Origin: Candidatus Peregrinibacteria bacterium
Lineage (GTDB): Bacteria; Patescibacteriota; Gracilibacteria; UBA1369; UM-FILTER-53-11
NCBI GenBank assembly: GCA_016186205.1
Contig: JACPMA010000001.1
Coordinates: forward strand, 1 to 64,000
Length of the DNA: 64,000 bases
Reading direction: 5' to 3'
Shown here: one piece after another, positions 17,367 through 26,173 of the stretch
Layout: each line of letters opens with the position of its first letter
How positions within the stretch are numbered: position 1 is the first letter of the stretch
The notes under the pieces: generated by a model
What the model was told of the DNA's origin: nothing
Database searches by the model: none
Seen by the model: the letters and a program-made list of their open reading frames with translations, nothing else
Made by a program: the position numbers and the translations under genes

Positions 17367-17465
17367 GTAAGCTGCAAGGGGCATTTGCCTCACTTCGCTG
17401 GAGTCGGCCCGTTCCGTTCCTCCTCCTGGAACGCTCCGTTCGGCAAACAGCCCCATGCAGCTTAC
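17367..17465. repeat. 99-nt long inverted repeat, structured intergenic element
   Basis: Left arm 17367-17389 (starting GTAAGCTGCA, ending TTTGCC) pairs with right arm 17442-17465 (starting GGCAAA, ending TGCAGCTTAC) with only a few mismatches. The ~52-nt centre is GC-rich and can form its own hairpin (CGTTCC near 17410, GGAACG near 17428). It lies between two leftward genes and has no T-run after the stem, so it is not a standard terminator. A miniature mobile element or structured RNA is possible. Confidence 0.7.
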
Positions 17466-17506
17466 ATATACAGAAAATTTTGCGTATTGCATTTTGTAAT
17501 TTGTAT

Positions 17507-18586
17507 TCATAGTTTTTTAGTTAAGATTTTTGCAATTCTCTCCGCAGCTTTGCCATCCCATAATTTCGGCCGGTGCGGATGCCGCGCAGGATTGCGAAGA
17601 ATTTCCGAAACGGCTTTAAGGATTTTTTTCTCATTCGTTCCGACAACGCGATTCGTGCCTTCCTCCACAGTCACAGGCCGTTCCGTATTTTCGCGCAGCG
17701 TTAAGCACGGCACGCCGAGGATGGTTGTTTCTTCTTGAATGCCGCCGGAATCGGTCAGAACGAGATCCGCATGGCTTATGAGCTTGAGAAAATCGATATA
17801 TCCGAGCGGTTCAATAAGCATAAGTCCTGTGCCATTGATATGCCACTTTTTGAGATTTTTTTGCGTGCGCGGATGGACCGGAAAAACAACCGTCATTTTT
17901 TCAGCAATTTTTTTGAGCATACCGATGATTTTTTTGAGAAGTTTCGGGTCATCCACATTACTCGGGCGATGGAGCGTGACAACAACGTACGGTTTTAAAC
18001 CAAGATGAAGATCGCGGAGAATAGGCGATTCATCCGCGATTTTCTTTTGCGCGAGGAGCGTGTCAATCATCACATTTCCCACAAAGAAGATTTTTTTTCG
18101 ATCAACGCCTTCACGTTGCAGATTCACGAGCGCCGATGGCTCTGTGCAAAACAAAAAATCAGCCAACCGATCCGTCACAACGCGATTGATCTCTTCCGGC
18201 ATATTCCAATCAAAACTTCTTAAACCGGCTTCCACATGAGCCACCTTGATGCTTCGTTGCGCTGCGGTAAGGCTGCATGCCACTGTCGAATTTACATCTC
18301 CGACCACAACAACGAGATCGGGCTGGATTTTTTCGAGCACGGCGTCAAACGCGATCATGATTTTTCCGGTTTGCTGCGCGTAGCTCCCGGATCCGACCCC
18401 AAGATTAATATCCGGCTTCGGAATTTTTAAATCATGAAAAAAAACGCGTGACATTTTTTCATCATAATGCTGCCCCGTATGCACGATGATCGTTTCAAGA
18501 TTTTTGAATTTTTGCAGCGCGGCGGCTAGTGGCGCGATTTTTACGAAGTTGGGTCGGGCGCCTGCCACGAGCATAATCTTTTTCAT
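17507..18586 (-). CDS. wecB: UDP-N-acetylglucosamine 2-epimerase (non-hydrolysing)
   Basis: Interconverts UDP-GlcNAc and UDP-ManNAc. ATG 18586 (MKKIMLVAGARPNFVKIAPL) is the true start; a longer frame from 18640 would run back into the upstream gene. The 359 residues carry the family landmarks: HTGQHYDEKMS, VVVGDVNSTVACSL, HVEAGLRSFDWNMPEEINR, TLHRPSNVD and LTDSGGIQEETTILGVPCLT. With a UDP-sugar 6-dehydrogenase in the same operon, ManNAc or ManNAc uronate is a plausible product. It overlaps the end of the upstream epimerase frame by 92 nt because of that gene's odd tail. Confidence 0.93.
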   Translation of the reverse strand: MKKIMLVAGARPNFVKIAPLAAALQKFKNLETIIVHTGQHYDEKMSRVFFHDLKIPKPDINLGVGSGSYAQQTGKIMIAFDAVLEKIQPDLVVVVGDVNSTVACSLTAAQRSIKVAHVEAGLRSFDWNMPEEINRVVTDRLADFLFCTEPSALVNLQREGVDRKKIFFVGNVMIDTLLAQKKIADESPILRDLHLGLKPYVVVTLHRPSNVDDPKLLKKIIGMLKKIAEKMTVVFPVHPRTQKNLKKWHINGTGLMLIEPLGYIDFLKLISHADLVLTDSGGIQEETTILGVPCLTLRENTERPVTVEEGTNRVVGTNEKKILKAVSEILRNPARHPHRPKLWDGKAAERIAKILTKKL

Positions 18587-19505
18587 AGGCGGCAGAAGGA
18601 AGAGTAACGAACCATGACATGGTTTTATTGAGTCCTTCAAAAAATTCCGTTTTGGGTTCCCAGTTCAAAAGTTTTTTCGCAAGATTTCGATTCGCGAGCG
18701 TGTCATGGGGTTCAATGCGCGGCGGAATATTCGTTGTTTTCCATTCAAAAGCTTTGGCGACTTCATTCACGGAGTGATTTGAGCCGGCCCCGATATTAAT
18801 GATTTCACCCTTGCCGACATTTTGGCTTTCCATAGCGGTTAAATTCGCGGCAACTACATCATCGATATACGTAAAATCGCGCGTCTGTGTGCCGTCAGAA
18901 GTTATCGTGAGCGGCTTTCCCTGCGCGCGTTGCCGCAAGAAAATGGCAATAACCGTCACATAAGCGCCCTCAAACGCCATGCGCGGTCCAAACACATTGA
19001 AGTATCGGAGCGAGACGGTTTCAAGTCCGTAAAACATACTCGCGAGGCGCATGTAATGCTCGCCTACATATTTTTGCAAACCATACGGACTTTTTGGATT
19101 CGGTTTCATGCCCTCATGAAGCGGCAAAGTATCTTGATCGCCGTAGGCGGAAGAAGAGGCGGAGTAGATGATGCGTTTCACTCCCGCATCGCGTGCGGCC
19201 AAAATCACATTGAGCGTTCCGGTAATATTTATTTCATTAGTTTCCATGGGGTTTTCAATGGAAACCTGGACACGCGGAAGCGCTGCGCAATGAAAAACGC
19301 CATCGATATCTTTAAAAGCTTTTGTGATCGCTTTCGAGTTTGTGATCGAAGCTTTCACGAAATCCGCACCTTTCGGAATATTTTCAAGTTTTCCCGTACT
19401 CAAATTATCGAGAATTCGAACTCGATCGCCGCGGGCAAGGAGCGCAGAGGCAATATGGGAGCCTATAAATCCGGCTCCGCCGGTAACAAGATAAAACTTA
19501 CCCAT
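18495..19505 (-). CDS. SDR nucleotide-sugar epimerase with aberrant C-terminal tail
   Basis: Extended short-chain dehydrogenase of the GalE/WbpP type. VTGGAGFIGSHIASALL binds NAD; SASSSAYG, SPYGLQKYVGE (catalytic Tyr and Lys) and RYFNVFGPRM follow. After FFEGLNKTMSWF, where such proteins end within a few residues, the frame runs on for about 36 Arg/Lys-rich residues through the start of wecB. This suggests a small indel removed the original stop. The fold is complete, so activity is probably kept. The product may be a UDP-Gal(NAc)-type sugar. Confidence 0.87.
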   Translation of the reverse strand: MGKFYLVTGGAGFIGSHIASALLARGDRVRILDNLSTGKLENIPKGADFVKASITNSKAITKAFKDIDGVFHCAALPRVQVSIENPMETNEINITGTLNVILAARDAGVKRIIYSASSSAYGDQDTLPLHEGMKPNPKSPYGLQKYVGEHYMRLASMFYGLETVSLRYFNVFGPRMAFEGAYVTVIAIFLRQRAQGKPLTITSDGTQTRDFTYIDDVVAANLTAMESQNVGKGEIINIGAGSNHSVNEVAKAFEWKTTNIPPRIEPHDTLANRNLAKKLLNWEPKTEFFEGLNKTMSWFVTLPSAAYEKDYARGRRPTQLRKNRATSRRAAKIQKS

Positions 19506-19533
19506 AACAGCGGTATTCTACTGATTTTTCCGC

Positions 19534-20835
19534 TTACGGTCTACCTATTGACATATATTTAAAACCGTATTTCCGAATAGATTGCGGATTTATTAAGTTG
19601 CGCCCGTCAAAAATTATTGCATCACGCATTTTTTTCTTGATAAGCGGCCATGGGAGATTTTTAAATTCTTCCCATTCCGTGAGGATGAGAAGAGCATCAG
19701 CCTTCAGCGCCACTTCCTCTGGTTTTTTGCAAATTTTAAGCTTATGGATGATCTTTTTCGCGTTTTGCATAGCTTTTGGGTCATATGCTTTCACATTTGC
19801 GCCTTCATTTATAAGCCACTGTATAATGTCCATTGCCGCTGACTCGCGCACATCATCAGTGTTATTTTTGAACGCAAGCCCGAGCACGCCGATGTTTTTC
19901 TTTTCGAGCGTGCCAAGTTCGCGCCGGACTTTTCCTAAAAAGAGGCGACGCTGCGTTTGATTGACTTCAATGACCGCTTTAAGAAGTTTAAAATTGTAGG
20001 CATTGGAAATCGCCACGCGGTGGAGCGCTTTTGTATCTTTTGGAAAACAACTGCCGCCGTATCCTATGCCGGCCTTAAGAAAAGCTTTTCCGATGCGCGG
20101 ATCAAGGCCCATGCCGAGCGCAACGTCATCCACATTCGCGCCTACCGAATCGCACAAATTTGCGATTTCGTTTATAAATGAAATTTTTGTCGCCAAAAAT
20201 GCGTTACTTGCATATTTAATAATTTCCGCAGTACGCAGATCCGTAATAACACGTTCCCCGAGAAGTTTTTCATGGAGCTTTAAAAGGATTTTTGCAGTAA
20301 GGATTTTTGCAGTATGGTTAGATTCCACACCGATCACAATGCGGTCAGGATAGAGCGTATTTGAAACAGCCGAGCCCTCGCGTAAAAATTCCGGCGAGGA
20401 GGCCACATCGAAGCTCACCGCAGTTTTTTTCTTGATTATTTCTTTGATTTTTTCCGTGGTCCCGACCGGAACGGTGCTTTTCATAACAACTACGCAATCC
20501 TTTTTGAGATATTTGGCGATTTGTTCAGCTGCATGGAAGACTTGAGACAGATCTGATTCTCCAGTTTCAAGAGGCGGCGTGCCAACGCAAACAAAAATCA
20601 CATCAGCGGACTTGAGAGCCACCGCATAGCTTTCTGTCGGTACGAGCTGTTTTTTCTTTACGGCTCCGCGGATAAGTTCAGGAAGTTGAGGTTCGTAAAA
20701 GTGCACTTTTCCATGTTTTAAAAGCCGGATTTTTTCCTGCGCCGTATCGAGCACCCATACTTTGTGCCCTAATTTTGCGAATACGGCCGCCGAAGTCAGT
20801 CCCACATATCCCGCGCCGATGATTGCGATATTCAT
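19534..20835 (-). CDS. ugd: UDP-glucose/GDP-mannose dehydrogenase family protein
   Basis: Oxidises C6 of a nucleotide sugar to a uronic acid in two NAD-dependent steps. ATG 20835 (MNIAIIGAGYVGLTSAAVFA) begins the Rossmann fold; upstream in-frame sequence has no family similarity. GVCVGTPP-like VFVCVGTPPL, SSPEFLREGSAV and the catalytic-Cys motif GIGYGGSCFPKDTKAL are present, with a C-terminal substrate domain. The 433 residues are normal for UDP-glucose 6-dehydrogenase. The substrate could also be UDP-GlcNAc or UDP-ManNAc, given wecB nearby. It is divergent from the methyltransferase at 20860 with only 24 nt between start codons. Confidence 0.92.
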   Translation of the reverse strand: MNIAIIGAGYVGLTSAAVFAKLGHKVWVLDTAQEKIRLLKHGKVHFYEPQLPELIRGAVKKKQLVPTESYAVALKSADVIFVCVGTPPLETGESDLSQVFHAAEQIAKYLKKDCVVVMKSTVPVGTTEKIKEIIKKKTAVSFDVASSPEFLREGSAVSNTLYPDRIVIGVESNHTAKILTAKILLKLHEKLLGERVITDLRTAEIIKYASNAFLATKISFINEIANLCDSVGANVDDVALGMGLDPRIGKAFLKAGIGYGGSCFPKDTKALHRVAISNAYNFKLLKAVIEVNQTQRRLFLGKVRRELGTLEKKNIGVLGLAFKNNTDDVRESAAMDIIQWLINEGANVKAYDPKAMQNAKKIIHKLKICKKPEEVALKADALLILTEWEEFKNLPWPLIKKKMRDAIIFDGRNLINPQSIRKYGFKYMSIGRP

Positions 20836-20859
20836 AATGTATGCGTAAAATCTATCACG

Positions 20860-21570
20860 ATGCCCAACCCGAAACAAATGCAGTGGACTGATGAGACTCT
20901 CGCCCGTTTCTGGGATTATGTTTCGCAATTCCCAGAACATTATTTTGCTTATCAATTTGGCGATATTATGCTTGAAAAACTGGAGAAGTACTTTTCCAAT
21001 ATTCGCACTGTCCTGGATTACGGCTGCGGAACGGGTTTTCTAATGCCGCATTTGCTGAAGCGCGGTTTTGATGTCACCGGCCTCGATTTTTCTAAAAAAT
21101 CAATACAATTTGTGAATGAAAAGTTCCGAGGGAATCCGCATTTTTTTGGAGCAAAGAGTATTGAGGAGATTTTGAATGCCAAAGAATGTTTTGATGTAAT
21201 TTTTGTCGTCGAAGTTATTGAGCATTTGAATGATGTTCATCTCGAGCAGACGATGAAGAATATAAAAAAGCTTTTATCTCCGAATGGACTTGTTGTTTTC
21301 ACGACGCCCAATAATGAAAATCTGCCTATGTCGACGGTTTATTGTCCTGCTTGCGAAACTGAATTTCACAGATGGCAGCATGTTCGAACATGGACTGCCG
21401 AGAGTCTCGATAAATTTTTGAGAGAACGCGGATTTTCTGTCATTACCTGTGGAACGACGGATTTTTCAGCGTCTTTAAAAACGAATAGGAAAAACTATTT
21501 GAAATATATGGCGAAAAGGTTTTTAAAAATTCCACCGCCGCATCTTTATTGTGTAGCTAGTCTTGAATGA
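20860..21570 (+). CDS. SAM-dependent methyltransferase with a Cys pair
   Basis: A 236-residue class I methyltransferase. TVLDYGCGTGFLMPHLLKRG is motif I, VTGLDFSKKSI motif post-I, DVIFVVEVIEHLND motif II and KKLLSPNGLVVFTTPN motif III. A CPACETEFHRWQHVR segment near residue 160, in the substrate-facing region, is typical of a group of glycan-locus methyltransferases and may bind zinc. It starts a rightward operon, and its TGA overlaps the next ATG. The acceptor sugar is unknown. Confidence 0.85.
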   Translation: MPNPKQMQWTDETLARFWDYVSQFPEHYFAYQFGDIMLEKLEKYFSNIRTVLDYGCGTGFLMPHLLKRGFDVTGLDFSKKSIQFVNEKFRGNPHFFGAKSIEEILNAKECFDVIFVVEVIEHLNDVHLEQTMKNIKKLLSPNGLVVFTTPNNENLPMSTVYCPACETEFHRWQHVRTWTAESLDKFLRERGFSVITCGTTDFSASLKTNRKNYLKYMAKRFLKIPPPHLYCVASLE

Positions 21571-22547
21571 AAAGAGAGCATTTCGAAAACTATTTTGGAC
21601 AGCAGTATCAGCTCTTTCCTTCTGATGTCGCCGGAGACGAGATTGTAGGAGGAGAAATGCGTCTGCGGCAGCAAGCTGATCATAAAATTAGCATAAAAAA
21701 TGCCATCCCCCGATTTGTCCCAACCAAGAATTATGCGGATAGCTTCGGTTTGCAATGGAATTATTTTCGTTCAACGCAGCTCGACAGTTTTACAAAGAAA
21801 CCTTTTACGAGAAACAGATTTTTGCAGACCGCGAAATGGACAGATGCTCAACTGAAAGGAAAAACCGTACTGGAAGCCGGCTCCGGCGCAGGGCGTTTCA
21901 CGGAAATTTTTCTGGCGACTGGAGCCAAAGTGGTGAGTTTTGATTACTCCAATGCGGTAGAAGCGAATTATCGCAATAACGTCCATAAAGGAGATGTGAT
22001 GTTTTTTCAAGGGGATATATTTGATATTCCTTTTTCCGACGCATCATTTGATTTTGTTTTTTGCCATGGAGTTTTGCAGCATACGCCCAGTCCCCAGCAG
22101 GCATTCTATGCTCTCGAAAAAAAACTAAAACCCGGCGGGCGAATTTCTATCGATATTTATCATAAGGACGGCAAGATTCGTCCGTGGAAATCAAAATATC
22201 TTTGGCGGCCGTTAACGACGCGTATGAGCCCGGAGGCGTTGCTTGCTTTTCTGAAGGTTTTTATCCCCCTCTGGTTGCCGTTTGATACTGTTATAAAAAT
22301 AATCCCTGTACTGCGAAATTATCTCGGTGCGATTGTTCCTTGCTGGAATTATTTTTACACCGGTTTGCCCCTCAAGCAGCAAGTGCAGTGGGCTGTTATG
22401 GATACATTCGATGCTTTGGCCGCGCAATACGACATTCCAGTCACTTTGAATGATGCGGATCAATGGTTTAAAAATTTGGGTTACCTCGATTACGAAGTTT
22501 TTGAAGGAGGCAATGGTATAGTGGGCAATGGGACAAAACCCTCTTAA
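21567..22547 (+). CDS. SAM-dependent methyltransferase with N-terminal extension
   Basis: A 326-residue enzyme. Residues 1 to about 95 hold a Trm112/YcaR-like start (QYQLFPSDVAGDEIVGGEMR) then a FGLQWNYFRSTQLDS segment, an arrangement common in methyltransferases of capsule loci. The methylase core follows: TVLEAGSGAGRFTEIFL, KVVSFDYSNAVEAN, FVFCHGVLQHTPSP and KKLKPGGRISIDIY. The C-terminal third is helical and unassigned. It is coupled to its neighbours: ATGA overlap before, 3 nt gap to asnB after. Confidence 0.85.
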   Translation: MKREHFENYFGQQYQLFPSDVAGDEIVGGEMRLRQQADHKISIKNAIPRFVPTKNYADSFGLQWNYFRSTQLDSFTKKPFTRNRFLQTAKWTDAQLKGKTVLEAGSGAGRFTEIFLATGAKVVSFDYSNAVEANYRNNVHKGDVMFFQGDIFDIPFSDASFDFVFCHGVLQHTPSPQQAFYALEKKLKPGGRISIDIYHKDGKIRPWKSKYLWRPLTTRMSPEALLAFLKVFIPLWLPFDTVIKIIPVLRNYLGAIVPCWNYFYTGLPLKQQVQWAVMDTFDALAAQYDIPVTLNDADQWFKNLGYLDYEVFEGGNGIVGNGTKPS

Positions 22548-22550
22548 GCG

Positions 22551-24395
22551 ATGTGCGGCATTGTTGGAATTATTGGTCCACAGGAAGAATCGTGGATTAG
22601 CGAGATGAACGCTTGCCAGTTTCATCGCGGGCCTGATGAAGGAGCGGTTTTTCGTGATCCGAAAGCGCAAATTTCGCTTGCCAGCCGGCGTCTTGCAATT
22701 ATTGATCTTGCCGAGGGGCATCAGCCGATGAGCACGCGGGACGGCCGCTACACGATTGTATTCAATGGAGAAATTTATAATGCGCCGGAGTTGCGCGCTG
22801 CGCTACAAAAAAAAGGCGTGGAATTTTTAACGGATCACTCCGATACGGAGGTTGTACTTCAACTGTATGCCGCTGAAAAAGAAAACATGCTCCGCATGTT
22901 AAACGGTATGTTTGCGTTTGCGATTTACGACCGCGCAAAACAAACTCTTTTCTGCGCTCGTGACCATGCAGGCATCAAGCCGTTTTATTATTTTCAGAGC
23001 TCTGATCGCTTTGTCTTTGCATCGGAATTGAAGAGTTTGCTTCAACTGCCTTTTATCAAGCGCGAGCTCAATCATCAAAGTTTTTTTCATTATATGAGTT
23101 TGATGTATGTGCCGGGCGAAGAGACGATTTTTCAAGGAATTAAGCGGTTGCCTGCCGGTTACGCGCTGACCTACGATTTTGCCAGCCGTCGAATTAAAAT
23201 TCAAAAGTGGTGGACACCAAAATTTTCCACTGATCCAAATTCTTCTCGCGATGTCCGCGATTGGGTGAGTCGTTTGCGCGAGGAATTCAAAAAAGCCGTT
23301 TTGCGCTGGACTATTGCTGATGTTTCTGTTGGCTGCTCCCTTTCCGGCGGACTCGATTCTTCATCGATTGTCGGGTTGCTTGCTAAGGCAGGCCAGAAAG
23401 TGAAAACGTATTCGCTAGGATTTACTGGCGGCCATGAAGATTATTGGAATGAGCTTCCGCGGGCGCGTCTCGTGGCCCAAAAATGGCAGACCGATCATCA
23501 TGAACTTGTCATGACGCCGGAGTCGCTTTTGGATGATTTAATCGCGATGGTGTGGCATTTGGATGAGCCGTATGGAGGAGGTTTGCCTTCTTGGAGCGTG
23601 TTCCAATTTATGAGCCGCGATGTGAAAGTTGGACTTACCGGCACCGGCGGCGATGAGCTTTTCGGAAATTACGGAAAGTGGCTAGGCCTTGAGCGGTTCG
23701 GGCCATTTGGTCTTTTTCGGCGTAAAAGCGTGGTCACCCGTGAAATATTCCAAAAAGAATTTTTTGAGCGCCACTATTATTTCCCCGATGCGGAGAAACG
23801 CGCTTTTTTACATATCCCAAATTCGAAGACAATTCTTGATACTTCGGAGATGCTTTATAGTTGGTTTCAGTCCACAAATGCCTCTGCGGCTAGAGATCAG
23901 ACGGCTTTCACTGATCTTTCCACACAGCTGCCGGAAGAATTTCTCATGATGACCGATCGATTTTCCATGGCGCATTCGCTCGAAGCGCGAACGCCATTTT
24001 TGGATAGAGAGTTTATGGAATTGGCATTGAGCGTTCCGGCTGACTTCCGTACAAAACCGCATAATTTAAAATACCTCCTTCGTGAAATCGTGAGCGATCT
24101 TCTTCCACGCGAACTCCGGCACGCGCGCAAAAAGGGATTTGTCGTTCCGCTCACCATGTGGCTGCGTGGAAAGTTGCGGCCGCTAGCTGCAACGCTTCTT
24201 CATCCAGACCGCCTCAAAAAACAGGGAATTTTCCGTCCGGAATTTTATGATGCTTATGTCCTTCCTCATCTTGAAGGCCGCGCCGATCACACGAATAAGG
24301 TATGGGCTGCGCTCATGTTTCAGCTTTGGCATCATGTTTTTATCGAAACAGCCGCTACCGAAAAACCAACCTATAATTGGAAGGCTTTAATATGA
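22551..24395 (+). CDS. asnB: Asparagine synthase-type glutamine amidotransferase (copy 2)
   Basis: A second AsnB-family enzyme, 614 residues. MCGIVGIIG with Cys2, FHRGPDEG and the THSDTEVVLQLY-like DHSDTEVV glutaminase features are present. The synthetase PP-loop is GCSLSGGLDSSS, followed by GLTGTGGDELFGNYG and EARTPFLDREFMELAL. It differs clearly from the copy at 12.5-14.4 kb, so it is a paralogue and not a recent duplicate. Context (methyltransferases and glycosyltransferase, ATGA-coupled) suggests sugar amidation. Confidence 0.92.
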   Translation: MCGIVGIIGPQEESWISEMNACQFHRGPDEGAVFRDPKAQISLASRRLAIIDLAEGHQPMSTRDGRYTIVFNGEIYNAPELRAALQKKGVEFLTDHSDTEVVLQLYAAEKENMLRMLNGMFAFAIYDRAKQTLFCARDHAGIKPFYYFQSSDRFVFASELKSLLQLPFIKRELNHQSFFHYMSLMYVPGEETIFQGIKRLPAGYALTYDFASRRIKIQKWWTPKFSTDPNSSRDVRDWVSRLREEFKKAVLRWTIADVSVGCSLSGGLDSSSIVGLLAKAGQKVKTYSLGFTGGHEDYWNELPRARLVAQKWQTDHHELVMTPESLLDDLIAMVWHLDEPYGGGLPSWSVFQFMSRDVKVGLTGTGGDELFGNYGKWLGLERFGPFGLFRRKSVVTREIFQKEFFERHYYFPDAEKRAFLHIPNSKTILDTSEMLYSWFQSTNASAARDQTAFTDLSTQLPEEFLMMTDRFSMAHSLEARTPFLDREFMELALSVPADFRTKPHNLKYLLREIVSDLLPRELRHARKKGFVVPLTMWLRGKLRPLAATLLHPDRLKKQGIFRPEFYDAYVLPHLEGRADHTNKVWAALMFQLWHHVFIETAATEKPTYNWKALI

Positions 24396-25506
24396 ACGTT
24401 CTACATTTTTCAACCGCTGATAACGAAGGCGGCAGCGCTCGCTCTGCATATCGCATCCATACGGGTTTGAAAAAACTCGGGATAATTTCGCATATGCTCG
24501 TTGGGAAAAAGGTGACGCAGGACGCCGATGTTGATACAGTGTACGGAAATTTCTTCGGCCGCGTTGCTAATCTTTTTGCAGAATACTGGAATCGGTTTAC
24601 TGGCCGGCAGTATTTTTGGGTTCCGTCGAGCAAACGCGTACTTCGTCATCCTTGGCTTGCACAAGCGAATATCATCCAGCTTTTTAATACTCATGGCGGA
24701 TATTTTTCGCATACGATTTTGCCGGCGCTTTCAAAAATCGCTCCAATTGTATGGCGTCTTTCCGACGAGTGGCCCATGACCGCGCACAGCGCATATACCT
24801 ACGGCTGTGAGTGCTGGAATAAAGGTCCGGAAATTTGTCGCTGTAAACTTTCTTCGTATCCGCCGATTTATCGCAATACCACGAAATTGCTCTGGGAAAT
24901 GAAGGAAAAAATTTACGCGCAATGCCGCATTACCGTTGTGGCGCCTTCAAGTTGGATTGAAAAGCGGGCAAAGGAAAGCATCCTCCTAGGGCGATTTCCG
25001 GTTTATAGAATTCCAAATGGTATAGATTTGAATGTTTTTAAACCTCATGACAAAGCGGCGGCCAGAGATGAGCTTGGTATTGCGAAAGATGTTCATGTGA
25101 TTTTATTTTCAGCGCACGGTCTGGACAATAATCCAAGAAAGGGGAGTAATTTGTTGATAAAGGCTTCGAATGGGCTGAATCTAAAAAACACATTGCTGCT
25201 TTTGGTAGGCGAAGGCGGCGCAAGTTTTGAAAAAACAGTTTCAATTCAAGTCAAGAAAACCGGTTTTATAAAAGATCCGGCAAAATTGGCTCGCGTTTAT
25301 TCGTGCGCGGATTTTGCAGTTGTGCCTTCTGAAGTTGAAAATCTTCCGAATAATTTATTGGAATGTATGGCCTGCGGCGTTCCGGCAGCGGCTATGGCGC
25401 TTTGCGTCTGCGTTTGGGTCAAAATGCCCGTGCGCTTATGGAGAAAGATTTTAGTCAAAAAGTGGAAATAGAGGCTTTTGGGAAACTTTATGAACGCTTG
25501 CTTTAG
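24392..25506 (+). pseudogene. GT4 glycosyltransferase broken by deletion and frameshift
   Basis: ATG 24392 overlaps the asnB stop. The N-terminal lobe (GGSARSAYRIHTGLKKLG), PNGIDLNVFKPHD and EVENLPNNLLECMACGVP are normal for GT4 enzymes. After GVPAA the expected ~40 residues covering the rest of the donor-binding lobe are missing. The current frame gives an unrelated tail and stops at 25471. In another frame, 25398-25506 encodes LRLRLGQNARALMEKDF then KLYERLL and a stop, the normal family C-terminus. So a deletion at about 25388-25398 removed the middle piece and shifted frame. The product is probably inactive. Confidence 0.82.
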
Positions 25507-25527
25507 GTTCCCTAATGCAGAATTGTC

Positions 25528-25556
25528 TTTACAAATCAATTCATTTCGACTATAAT
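25528..25556 (+). promoter_or_regulatory. Promoter of the AbiE-like toxin-antitoxin pair
   Basis: TTTACA (25528-25533), 17-nt spacer, perfect TATAAT (25551-25556); the ATG follows at 25577. An inverted repeat TTTCGA/TCGAAA (25544-25549 and 25556-25561) straddles the -10 box and is a likely autoregulatory operator. It is one of the best sigma70-type promoters in the window. Confidence 0.68.
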
Positions 25557-25576
25557 CGAAACGAAGCTATTATTTT

Positions 25577-26170
25577 ATGACTAAAAAGGAAACGATTTGG
25601 CGATTTGTTCTTCATGAGGCGCTGACAAAGCGCACGCTTACTTTTACTCAAAAAAAAATCGCCGAACGTTTTGCGTATTCAACCAGCACTGTTTTTAACG
25701 CGCTAAAAATTCCGCGCAAACTTGGCGCAGTGGAAGTTACGGGAAGATTTTTTCGCCTTCGAGACGCCGAAAAACTGCTTCTGCTTTGGGCCACGCAACG
25801 TAATCTCGAGCGCGACATTATTTATAAAACCCATGTTGATCTGCCTGTAAAAAAAATCGAAAGCGGCATGCCTGCTGACGCGATTTTCGGGGCATTCAGC
25901 GCGTATCGTTTTGCCCACGGGGATGCGCCGGCCGACTATTCCGTTGTTTATGTTTACGCCCAGAATACCGATAAAATTGCGCAACGATTTCCCTTGCAAA
26001 AAGCGAAAAAAGCGACGCCAAATCTTTACGTGCTGAAGTCCGACGCGCATTTGGCATCTTTTGGAAAAACTACGCCGGACGTCCAAACATTTGTGGATTT
26101 GTGGAATATGTCCGAATGGTACGCGAAGGATTTCCTCGAAGCTCTTAAACTAAAAATATTTACACACTAA
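25577..26170 (+). CDS. Winged-helix antitoxin-like regulator (AbiEi-type)
   Basis: A 197-residue protein. Residues 5-65 form a winged helix: helices with LHEALTKRTLTFTQKKIAERF, a recognition helix YSTSTVFNALKIPRKLGAVEV (outlined) and a wing FFRLRD. The C-terminal part resembles the AbiEi/COG5340-type domain of type IV toxin antitoxins. The partner gene at 26174 encodes a nucleotidyltransferase, as in AbiE systems. The palindrome on its promoter suggests autorepression. Confidence 0.6.
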   Translation: MTKKETIWRFVLHEALTKRTLTFTQKKIAERFAYSTSTVFNALKIPRKLGAVEVTGRFFRLRDAEKLLLLWATQRNLERDIIYKTHVDLPVKKIESGMPADAIFGAFSAYRFAHGDAPADYSVVYVYAQNTDKIAQRFPLQKAKKATPNLYVLKSDAHLASFGKTTPDVQTFVDLWNMSEWYAKDFLEALKLKIFTH

Positions 26171-26173
26171 TTT

